A DNA stretch of 64,000 nt. Origin: Coptis chinensis (taxonomy: Eukaryota; Streptophyta; Magnoliopsida; Ranunculales; Ranunculaceae). Below are positions 32,601 through 44,600 of the stretch, piece after piece. Position numbers and translations under genes: made by a program. The notes beneath the pieces were generated by a model. It was not told the DNA's origin. It saw only the letters and a program-made list of their open reading frames with translations, and did no database searches. Positions within the stretch are counted from its first letter, which is position 1, and each line of letters starts with the position of its first letter. Where the stretch lies: the NCBI GenBank assembly GCA_015680905.1, contig JADFTS010000051.1, positions 90,479 through 154,478 on the forward strand, in the 5' to 3' direction.

Positions 32601-35600
32601 TCTTACAGAGTAATCAGGATTCTCCTCCACCATCTGGTAGACATGCGCATACAGAAGCCACTGAAGGTGGTGGCTCAAACTCAAACGCTGATGAAATTTC
32701 GTTGGACGACCATAATGGGAAAGGAATCATTTTGGGGGATGCACTTTCCATTAACCGGGATAAAGATACCACTATTGCTTCCGTTGAAGAACTTCAGAAT
32801 CTGGCTGGTGGTGCTGATATTAAGGTGCTTCCATATTCTCTTTAGTTTTAGATTGTCCAGGTTATTTTTTTCCAAGCTTATTTATGCAGTTTTTTGTGGT
32901 TATTGGATGATGGTAAAAGTTACATTACCTGTGTACCATTCAGGGATTAGAAGCTGTTCTTGACAAAGCTGTGCATCTTGAGGATGGAAAAAAGATAACA
33001 CGGTATGCAAGAGGTGCTATTGCCTAAGTTTGTTCTGGTCTATTACTTTATTTTTCATGGGTGGGCTCTCCTTATTGAGGTGTTTCTAAAAAGCAAGTCT
33101 TTTTACTTTTCAGAGGAATTGACCTGGATAGCATGAGTATTGGGCAACGTGATGCTTTACTACTATTTCGCACCCTTTGCAAGGTTGGCTTTCACAGTCA
33201 TCTGTTCCTGTACTACCTGAAGGGTGTATTTTTAAAATTTCTTACTACTTCAGCTCATCATTTTCATTATTCTATGCTCATTATTTTGGTTTTTCTATGG
33301 CATTCGAAGCCTTCAGTGTGGAATAACAAGTACTCTAAAATTCACAGATGGGCATGAAGGAAGAGAATGATGAAGTTACGACCAAGACTAGGCTTTTATC
33401 TCTTGAGCTTTTACAGGTTAGTCCTATGGCCTTCTATGGCCTTCACTATTATCCTGTGTATATCATTGCCTCTTTGGTTGATTTTTTATGTGGGAAGCTT
33501 CGATTCCTCTTCTAACAGGAGGGTGAATTTTCTTAAGAAAGTTTTTCACCATTGCGTTGTGCTTTAGTCCTTATTCGGGAGAAAGGATGTGAAAAAAAAT
33601 ACTATATGTTTGTTTACGCCACTCATTTGTTGGCCAAACAATTATCACATGATCATTTTGCAAAGAACAAAAAATCAAGTGTCTTCTGTTGTTTGATGTC
33701 GTGAGTGAAGTTGCTTATTCTTTGTGGTATGTATCATTAAAAGAATGCATTGAAAGCAGCAGAGTTTCAAAGACCAAGGATATAAGCTTTATAGATTTTG
33801 CTTTGGGATCTGCACAAGGCCTAGGATCTTCTAGCATATGTCCTATGGATTTAGCTACCACATTGGTTCTCTTTCTTGTGGAAGTGTTTGGTTCTTTATG
33901 AATGCATGATAAGGTTGGTATATGATTAAAAATATATTTTTTTGCAGAGTTTATTGGAAGGGGTTAGTCATTCTTTTACGAAGAATTTTCATTTCATTGA
34001 CTCAGTAAAAGCGTATCTTTCTTATGCCTTGTTACGTTCATCTGTTTCTCAATCCTCAGTTATATTCCAGGTAACCTTCATGTTTCAGTTTTGCCTTCTT
34101 TCTATTTTCTATGCTTGATGCTTTGTGATTTATTCCAATGGTACTAATTAGATTTTTCACAGTATGCAACTGGAATCTTCACTGTGCTTCTGCTACGTTT
34201 TAGGGAAAGCCTTAAAGTAAGTATGCATTGTTTCGCCGTTTCACCATTTATGATGTAAAAAATATTCAATTAATTTGTACATTTTGTTCCAATCTAAATT
34301 CTTAGTGTTTTGAAACATTCAGGGTGAAATTGGTGTTTTCTTCCCCTTGATAGTGCTTCGATCCTTGGATAGCTCCGATGGTCCTCTGAACCAAAGAGCA
34401 AGTGTTCTTCGGTAAATTTCTTTCTTGAGCATATATTGTGAATTTATTCGTGCTTCTGCATTTGGTTTGAGTGTCCAGTTTTACAGACAACGATGTTGTT
34501 CGTTTTGGGTGGCTACATGTTTTTGGTAGCCTTCGTCTTTGTACTTTCCTTTCTCTTGTTTTCTGATGTACTGGATTTGGCAGGATGCTTGAGAGGTATG
34601 CAAGGACCCCCAAATGCTTGTAGACATATTTGTAAACTATGACTGTGATCTTGAGGCAGCAAATTTGTTTGAGCGCATGGTATATAATCTAAAATGTCAC
34701 TCCACTAGCTGTTATCGTACTACAGTCTTATGTACCTCTGACTAGTGCATATTTGTTTTTGGTTCTACCCCGAAGGTTACTGCTCTATCAAAGATAGCGC
34801 AAGGAACTTTTAATGCAGATCCACACTCAGCTACTGCATCCCAAACAGCGTCAATTAAAGGTTCGTCTCTTCAGGTAAATTGAAGTATTTTTCAGTTGTT
34901 CACAAAACATGGGTGATAGTTGACGTCCACAAATTTTTCATTACCATTTACCTCTTTTATTTAAATGTGTTCTTTCTAGTGCCTTGTTAGCGTATTAAAA
35001 TCACTGGTTGACTGGGAAATGTCACATAGAGAACATGGAAAGCAGAATAGTAGCACTCAGTTCACTGAAGAAGATGTGTTTGCCAAAGATTATATGGAGT
35101 TGAGAAGCAAGGATGATGGTCTCAGTAACTTTGAGAAGGTTAAGGCTCATAAATCTACCAAGGAAGCTGCAGTTTCAGAGGTAATTCTTGTTGTTTTAAC
35201 TTTGTAGCTCTAATAAGAACATAGAAGCATTCTATGTTTCATAAAACTTTGTTTTTATTTTCAAGTTTTTGTTATGTTTATTGTTTATTATTTTTTCTGT
35301 TTTCAGTTGTTTGTTTGCAATGTTTTTATGCTCTGATAAATGTGAGATTTACGTAAGAAACAAAAAAGGACGTAGTAAATGATTTAGATTACCTACCTAA
35401 GGAATAGTAGAAGAGAGGAAGATGCATTGCTGTTGAAACTTCCTCTTTTCACAGATACGAGGCTTTGGTCTATCGACAAGAAAGGGAGATTTTCTTGAGG
35501 ATCTTTTTACTTCAAGCTCCGTTCACTAATTCCTTGTCGTGGTCTCAAATTATTTGGGGTTATAAAGTTCCGTCATAAGTTTTTCCAAAATGGCTACTAT

Positions 35601-38600
35601 TGGGTAGGGTGAATTTGATAATAGACATTTGTTGGAATTCTAGCCTGCCTACTCCTTCAAGGCCTATCCAAAGAGAATCTACTACCTGTTGGTCGTAAAT
35701 ATCTGAATAGGTCGAAACCCCCTCGGAATATATGCTTCGGAACAAAACTATTAGAATTAGGCTCGGTCAACTAGAATGTGTATTATCCTTATAGGAGATC
35801 TTCCAATTGAGAAGATACGTTGACCTGAGACGAATTGAAAGGTCCATCTATTTTATATAATTATTCAGTTAAACCAATGATTCGTTATGGGAGAAGATAG
35901 CAACCATTACATCAGGACGTGCATATTTTATTTTCCAATGGATTTACGTGTTATATTAATGGAACTTTTGTGATGTGGTGAGTAATAGGCTCTGGTTGTT
36001 TACTGTGGAAGAATTCTTGTTTAGGCTGTTCATACCATCCATACTTGGTGTTTTGCTGTTTGGTGTGCCATCTCTAGGTAAAATCTTGGATATAGACAAT
36101 CTTAGGAAGAGACGTGTTAAGGAGGCTATTGTCAACTTCGGTCCTTTATGTTTAAGGGAAGGGGAATCAGTGAACATTAGTCTTTTCACTCTTTTGCTTC
36201 GTCCTTTAACTTGTCGGGTTTTGTGTAATTTTATCCTAGAGTCCTGGGTTTCTTCGGTTTGTTTGGTTTCAGTGATGATGTTATTAGCCTCATGAGATTG
36301 GAGAGTCTAGCCTCAGAAGGGACGCTGACTTTGGAGCATGTTACCTTTTGCAATTTTGTCGGGTATTTGGTTGGAGAGGAATCAGATACATTTTGAAGGC
36401 GTAACATTGGAGAAAGTTGTGTTGGCCATCAAAGTACTTTTATTTTTCCGGTCGAAGGCGCATAGTGAGACCCGAGACATACCATTTTAGGCGTTTTGTG
36501 TTTAGATGGGAGTCCATTACAAGATGATCAAACTTTTTATTTATTTATTTAATGTTTTTGTTTATCTTACGCTTCTGTAATGGATATCACATTCTGTTGT
36601 CTCCTTGTTCTCGTATAGTAATATAACTATACTTTACCGATCCAAGAGAAAAAGAAAAATTCCCCGAAGACTCTTTAAAGGATTTAGAACTATTCCCATT
36701 CAGTTCGTCCCAGCCATCCAGGAGGGTTTGGTGTTAATTACTTTATCATTGGAGAGGCATGGGTTTACAGGTTTTATCACTAGTTCACTACTACTACATT
36801 TTTTTTAGGAGTAAGTTTGGGTGGGGCTACAGCCCAGCCCCTAGATCCGCCCCTGTTGGCCTGAGTGCCCATTACACACGGTTAGAGCTGTTTTATATAT
36901 AATAGTGAGTTGTGTATTTTAATTACTATTTTGGCAACATCTAAAAGTACAGTACTCGAATAGGTAGAAATATCTTTGGTTCTGTGTTAGCATGCATCTA
37001 TCTCTTGGGCTTGGCAGTGTCCAACAATTCTCATTCAAATAGAATGAGGTGTTATTAATCATTGTCACAGTGTGTAGTTTGATGGTGCAAATATTAGCCT
37101 CATGGGACTTGAGAATCCACTATGGGAAGGGGAGACGACTTTGGAGCATGTTGCCTTTTGCGATTCTGTGGGGCATTTGGTTGGAGAGGAATTAGAGACA
37201 CTTTGAGGGAACAACAACGCCTATGGAGAAAGTTGTGTTGGCAATCAAAGCCCTTTTATGTTTCTGGTCAAAGGTGCATATTGAGACATGAGACATACCT
37301 TTTGAGGCGTTTGTGTTTCGATGGGAGTCCATAATGAGATGATCGGGCTAAGAGACTTGTCACTTTATGGTTTTTCTTTTCTTTTCTTTTCTTTTTCTAT
37401 ATGCATGTAATGGAGGATATCTCATCCTTATGTACCTATCTTTAATTATATAATAAAGTTATACTTTACCGATAAAAAAAAAAAAAATGATGAGTAATTT
37501 TCATATCTAATACAGTTTAACAGACTACCTGGAAAGGGAATAGAGTATTTGATCTCAAATATGCTGGTGGAGAACTCACCATGTTCGGTCGCCCAGTTCT
37601 TGAGGAGCACTCCCAGTTTGGATAAGGTGGGATTATCATGTGTAGCTTTTGCTTTTGCATTGAATGGAACCATGAAAATAACAAATAATGAAATTTTGCA
37701 GGCTATGGTTGGTGATTATTTGGGCCAACATGAGGAGTTCCCCCTTGCTGTCATGCATGCTTTTGTGGATTCCATGAAGTTTTCAGGAATGAAGTTTCAT
37801 ACTGCAATCAGGGAATTTTTGAAAGGATTTCGGCTTCCTGGAGAAGCACAAAAGATAGACCGTATCATGGAAAAGTTTGCGGAGCGGTATGATCTATATT
37901 GTTGCATTCGTGAATGCACCTGATTCCTTGGCTGTTTATTAAATTGTCAGTGACTCAGGCTTGTTACCAGATGCTATTCTCAAAAGTCCAAGCTCTTGGT
38001 TGAGATGTAGAAACAAATATGAAAAGCTGTGGCCTAACACGGTTAAGCACATAGCCACCACGATCAACCTACCCCTCATTGGTCAGGCACTCAGGCTACT
38101 TGTCATTGGACTAGAGACTCAAACTCAGTGCCTCTTAGAGTATTAGGACCTGTTAACCACTTTGCTCCAAATGTCTGATCTATTGGGGTGAGACATGATA
38201 ATGTATATCAAAGGGGCCCCCGGCCTAATATGAAGTAGCCAATTGGGGCGCGGGGGTTCACTGTAACACACCCAACAACATCTCATATGTATGGTTAAAG
38301 GATAAAAAGAAGTAAAATGTGCTGCTTATGCAGTAGTCCACTTGACAGATAGCTGAGGTGAAGTGATAGATGTAAATGTAGGTTTCAGATCCATGCACTT
38401 CATATTCCAGTGGGTACTTGTTTTATAGCTTTTAATTAGTATTTGTCATTTATGTCCGACCGAGAGGGCCATAAATATGTATTCTTTGATATTTGGTGGT
38501 TTTTTTTTACGTCTTCTGCTTTATGGTTTTTTGCAGTTATTGTGCTGACAACCCAGGACTTTTTAAGAATGCAGACACTGCATATGTTCTTGCATATGCA

Positions 38601-41600
38601 GTTATCATGTTGAATACTGATGCTCACAATCCTATGGTATGGCCTAAAATGTCCAAGTCTGACTTCGTACGCATGAATGCAATGACTGATGCAGAGGAGT
38701 GTGCTCCAAAGGAGCTGCTAGAAGAGATTTATGAATCTATTGTTAAGGAGGAGATAAAAATGAAAAATGAAATAACTGGTTTAGGTAAAAGCAGCAGACA
38801 AAAGCCAGAAACAGAAGAAAGCGGTCGTCTTGTCAGTATTCTGAATTTGGCCCTCCCTAGAAGAAACTTAGTTAATACTAAGTTGGAGAGTGAAGACATC
38901 ATTAAACAGACCCAAGATTTTTTCAGAAATCTAGGTGTAAAAAGAGGAATTTTTTATAAAGCTCAGCAGATTGAACTTGTTAGGCCCATGGTCGAAGCTG
39001 TAGGCTGGCCGTTGCTTGCGACATTCTCTGTTACCATGGAGGAAGGAGACAATAAGCCGAGGGTCCTTCTCTGTATGGAGGGATTCAGAGCTGGTATACA
39101 CATTACTCGTGTTCTTGGAATGGACACCATGCGCTATGCTTTTCTGACATCTCTTGTCAGGTAAAAGGTTCATATGCTTAGTTCATTCTTTTATATCATT
39201 CTTTTTGACAGTTAAGGCATTAATTGCCGATTAAAAAATATATAACGATAGTGAAACCTAGAATTTATGGAGCAGTGCCATGATCCTTATCATAATTTTC
39301 ATGATTTCTCATTGGGCTTCCAGATTTACTTTCTTGCATGCCCCAAAGGAAATGCGTACTAAAAATGTGGAGGCATTGCGGACTCTTCTCTCTCTCTCCG
39401 ACTCTGAGAGCGACTCTCTTCAGGACACATGGAATGCTGTATTGGAGTGTGTTTCGCGGCTAGAATTCATCACTTCAACCCCAGCCATTGCTGCAACTGT
39501 AATGCAGGGGTCAAATCAAATTTCCAGGGATGCAGTACTTCTTTCCCTGAGGGATTTGGCTGGGAAGCCAGCTGAACAAGTTTTTGTTAGCAGTGTGAAA
39601 TTGAACAGTGATTCTGTTGTAGAGTTCTTCACAGCTCTCTGTGGTGTATCGGCTGAAGAATTGAAACAAACGCCTGCTCGTGTTTTCAGTTTGCAGAAAC
39701 TTGTTGAAATCAGCTACTACAACATGGCTAGGATTCGCATGGTAACTTTTCACTCAAATCCTTACCCGAAAATTTTGTGCCGACTGAAAATCTGTTGTTT
39801 TAAAATTTAATATAGGGTCATTGAGTACAAGATAAAAAAACCTTCACAGTAGAAAGTACTCGCCAACACCCCTTGCAAAACCATAGATGTAGGTAAGCCC
39901 AATGATAGAAAAAGGCTAAATAAGGCCTTAGCAACTACTAAGGAAGGCGTGGTTCTGAAAAGGCACGTGATTAGGCCAAAATTATGCTCTCACCCCAAAC
40001 ATAAGTCACTCATAACTCATAACTCACACCTTCTCATTCTGTTTGCCCCGCACATACTAAGGATAAGCTTGGTGATACATCTTCTATCACAATCACAGTT
40101 TAATTAGGGAAAGTGTGAAACTGGTTTTATATATTTTCTTAATTATTTAAACAGTGACTAAATAATTGAAATTTTATTGAAATTTGATGCTGTAAACAGT
40201 GTTCTTAATTAGCTATCTGAAAATTTTCAACCAACCGATGGCCATACCCAGGTCTGATGCCAACTTGATGGTTTATCATATGATATATTAACTTCTTTTT
40301 GCATTATCTGTAACTTCAGTAACCATTTAGACCTTTAGCAAGACAACACTTTCAATGGATTTGGACCTATGGTTTCCTTATGAAATGACCCATCAACAAG
40401 AGGTCAAGAATCATGACGCAACACCTGTTGGATAGATAACAAGGATCTTTCAATAGTCAAAAACATTTTGAGATCAAATGATATTGGCTTTTATGTGCCT
40501 CCACGAGATGAGCATGGTTTGTTTGAGCATGTGGAGGTTGCTATCTTGGTAATATATGGAAGAAAACGACTATAGTATCTTCAGTTCTACAGAGCATGAA
40601 CATTGACAATTTCATTACCAATATCAATGTGAATTAATCTCATTTCAGGTGTTTGTAGCTAAGTGGAACTGATTGTGTAGCCCTTGGGCATTGGCTTTTG
40701 GGTTCTGTTTATTTCATGGTGTTTGAGGTATCATTTGTATTACAAGTTCAATTGGTTCTGGGTCTTTAAAGAGTCTCCTTTGAGCCTAATTGTCCTTGCA
40801 TTGTCCACCCACAAAGCTAGATTATACTTTGGAATTTGGGATTCACAACTCTTCTCCGATGATCTCAAATTTCAACACGAATCATAAGAGATTTGCATAT
40901 GTTTTATTTATTTATTTTTTGTTAAAAAGGAACCATCAACTCAATGACCGACAGATTTTAAAGAGTAATAATAATAATTGGAAGAATATTGGAAGAAATC
41001 CCTTTTAAGAAGGTCCCGTACATTTTATATTACCCCAGTGAGACTTCATTATTGCTCACTAATGTATTGACCCATGCTTCAATGGAAAAACAGAAAAAAG
41101 AAAATATGCAAACTTAATAAATGGAAAATACATAATAGGCAATAGACTGCTTATAGCTTCTTCTAACCTATGCATATGACATATAGGGTAAATGACTGTT
41201 GGATAATTGTCTGACATGTGTAGAGTAAAGTATGATGTTTGTAACTGTTGCCATGCTTTTCAGGAAAGTTTCAGACACGGATCCTTGTGTCTGTATCCGA
41301 CACACGGAACCAAAGTGTCTGACACGGTGAAATATCTCCGTGTGTGTCTGCCACGGACACATGGATATGTATCGGACACGGATTATTTTTTTGAATATGC
41401 GTGTCCATGTAACATAGGGATTTATCATTTATGTATCGACTGGCTAGGCTTTAGACTCCCAATGCGGGATTAATAATCTCAATGCAGTTTGTACAAATTG
41501 CCTGAATGTGTGTATGCTCATTCTTATTCTTTGGAATTGTCCCATTCTATTAGATATGAATTATGCTATATGATTTTGTAGCAGTTTCATGTGTTTGCTG

Positions 41601-44600
41601 CAATATGATCTTCCTTTTGTGTATGCAACTATATGTCAAGTACTCGAGTGCCATCCAAGTTGGTTTTAATTAGTAAATATTTTACAACTTTAAGTATTCA
41701 ATGTTTGTGTCACAACATCCTTCAGGTCTGGGCTAGAATATGGTCAGTTTTGGCTAATCATTTCATTTCGGCTGGGAGCCATCACGATGAGAAAATTGCT
41801 ATGTATGCCATCGACTCACTAAGGCAGCTTGGTATGAAGTATCTGGAGCGTGCTGAACTCACCAATTTTACGTTCCAGAATGACATCTTGAAACCGTTTG
41901 TTATTCTTATGCGAAATAGTCGAAGTGAATCTATACGTGCTCTAATAGTCGACTGCATTGTTCAAGTATGTGAGCTCAATTGACTTATCTGACCTTTTAT
42001 GAAACTTGACCATTTGTCCTTTTGAATTTATATCTTATTTAACCGCACTTTGGCTCTCACAACATGATCATTGCTTGTCAAAATCAGATGATAAAATCAA
42101 AGGTTGGAAGCATAAAATCAGGATGGCGAAGTGTGTTTATGATATTCACAGCTGCAGCTGATGATGAATCGGAAACTATTGTTGAAAGTGCATTTGAAAA
42201 TGTGGAGCAAGGTGAGCACCCTGTTTTCTCCTCTACTGCACCTCTTCCTCTTTCATTAAACAATATTCTCTGCACATTTTTCCTTTGCTCCTTCTAACAT
42301 TAAATTCTTTGCAGTTATCTTGGAGCATTTTGATCAGGTTGTTGGAGACTGTTTCATGGACTGTGTCAACTGTCTTATTGGGTTTGCCAATAATAAAACC
42401 TCTCATCGTATAAGTTTGAAGGCTATTGCTCTCCTTCGTATATGTGAAGATCGCTTAGCAGAGGTTTGTTCTCGACTTTTTATACTTACCCACGCCGTCT
42501 CCTAAAATGACTCGCTTTTTATGGTCATTTTACACCCTAAAATGACTCCTTCAGTCCTTCCTCTGTGTGTGTGTGTGTGTGCGCTCGTGTGTGAAACTGT
42601 TAATACTTTGTGATTGGATTAGCAGTTTCGAAGTTATCGATTTTTAACGTGGGATTTGTTTTTTTCTCTCAAGAACAAGAAATCAAAGCTATATTCGGAT
42701 ATATCAGAAACATTATCAAAGCTATATTCGTATATACAAAACCATTACATAACTCATCTAGTTATCTGTTACCTATGATTTGCATGGAGCATAGTGTTTC
42801 TCTCTTAGGTTGTAACTCATTTGTTCACCAATGAAATAATATATAGAGCCTTATGGCCATGCAAAGTTTTCTGCAGGACTTTAAATGATGGAACAAACTT
42901 GGACTGACGTTTGATAATCTTCCATCTGACATAACCCCTATAACCTTGGGTGCTATATTGGCCACAGTTATCTCTTTCTTCCATTTCATACATTTTACCT
43001 ATAGATGAGGATCAGTGGTTAGGGTGAAAGTGGCATTTTTATCCCAGGGATTCTACCATAACAAGTGCGGCCTTAAATGACGGGCATCTCCTTGTAATAC
43101 TCTATTATTTATAACCATAACCATTTCCTGGAAACCAACTTTTGCAGCTTCACATTCGATGCGTGATTACTACTGAACTTAGTTTCATCACAAACAGGCT
43201 TTCCATTTCTCATCCTCCTCAACCATTGTTGTGTTCTTGTTTATGTCGTTTTTTTACCAATCTGCAGTGGGGGACCCTAAATAACCTTAATATTATAATT
43301 TCAAGCAAACACCTTTCTCATCAAAAACTCCTCTGCTGCCTGGAAAACTGACAAAAAATAAAATAAAAATAGTATTGAACACTTTTCTCACAGATTGACT
43401 TGTTAGTAAGTGTTTCCCCTTTGTCATTTTTTTCAGGGTCTTATACCAGGTGGCGCCCTTAAACCAATTGATGTGAATGCTGATGCAACGTTTGATGTGA
43501 CTGAGCACTATTGGTTTCCCATGCTGGCGGGTTTATCTGACTTAACGTCAGATCCTAGATCGGAGGTCCGAAACTGTGCACTTGAAGTGCTTTTTGATTT
43601 GTTGAACGAAAGAGGCTGTAAATTCTCATCAGCATTTTGGGAGAGTATATTTCAACGTGTACTTTTCCCCATTTTTGATCACGTGAGACATGCTGGGAAA
43701 GACAGCTTGTCTTCTTCAGGTGATGAATGGCTTCGTGAAACCAGCATTCACTCGCTTCAGTTGCTTTGCAACCTTTTCAATACCTTCTACAAGGCATGCA
43801 CTTTCTTGTCTTCTTCATCTAATTTTTTTTTAATCATGACTAACCCACCCTCTTGAAATTCCCTTTTTTCCCCGGTAAATAGATTACACAGTATTTATAT
43901 CCAATTTAAAAGTAGGACCATATCAATTTAATATTAAATAGATTATATTGATATTAATCCTCTTGAAAAGTCTGGCTACCTCAAATTTCTTAACTACATG
44001 AAGTATGTGTATATACTTTTTTTTTTTTTATTGGGAAGCCTGTTTTAAATGAGATCAATAACTCTTTGATTCTGGCGGGGTTCGAGCCCCAGACCTCTAG
44101 TATCATCACCCAAAGGTTTTACCGACTTTGCTAGTCGGCACCTGCTGTATATACTGTTTGCTGATGCCTAATAATTAAATGTAATATTCTGGATTATGTT
44201 AATCATGTTGCACTTTTATAGTTTATATCCATTTTTTTTTATTTTAAAAAAGGAATATTCTAGTTTTGTACAGGAGGTCTGTTTTATGTTGCCACCTCTG
44301 CTTGGTTTGCTGTTGGATTGTGCCAAAAAGACGGATCAATCTGTAGTTTCAATCTCCCTTGGTGCCTTGGTTCATCTTATTGAAGTAGGAGGCCATCAAT
44401 TTAGCGACAGTGATTGGGATACGCTACTGAAAAGCATAAGGTAAATTTGTGTTTGTGTGTGCTATATTCTGCGCTACTGTTGATTGTATCTCACATTCTT
44501 ATTTAAGGAATTCTTCATACACAAACCTGTGTGTGTGTAGTCAGTCTGCTGTATTCTGCAATACTGTTGATTGTATCTTATACTCTTATTTAAGGGATGC

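Noticed and set aside
32433-32608. Extended 5' part of BIG5 exon 8
   Set aside because: The open frame continues upstream, but TCTTACAG at 32601-32608 gives a phase-0 junction after exon 7 and the upstream codons do not resemble the family.
44449-44594. Extra BIG5 exon from the duplicated acceptor
   Set aside because: The copy at 44509 has the same first codons but soon reaches a TAG, and the true exon is 87 bp downstream; treated as a duplication.
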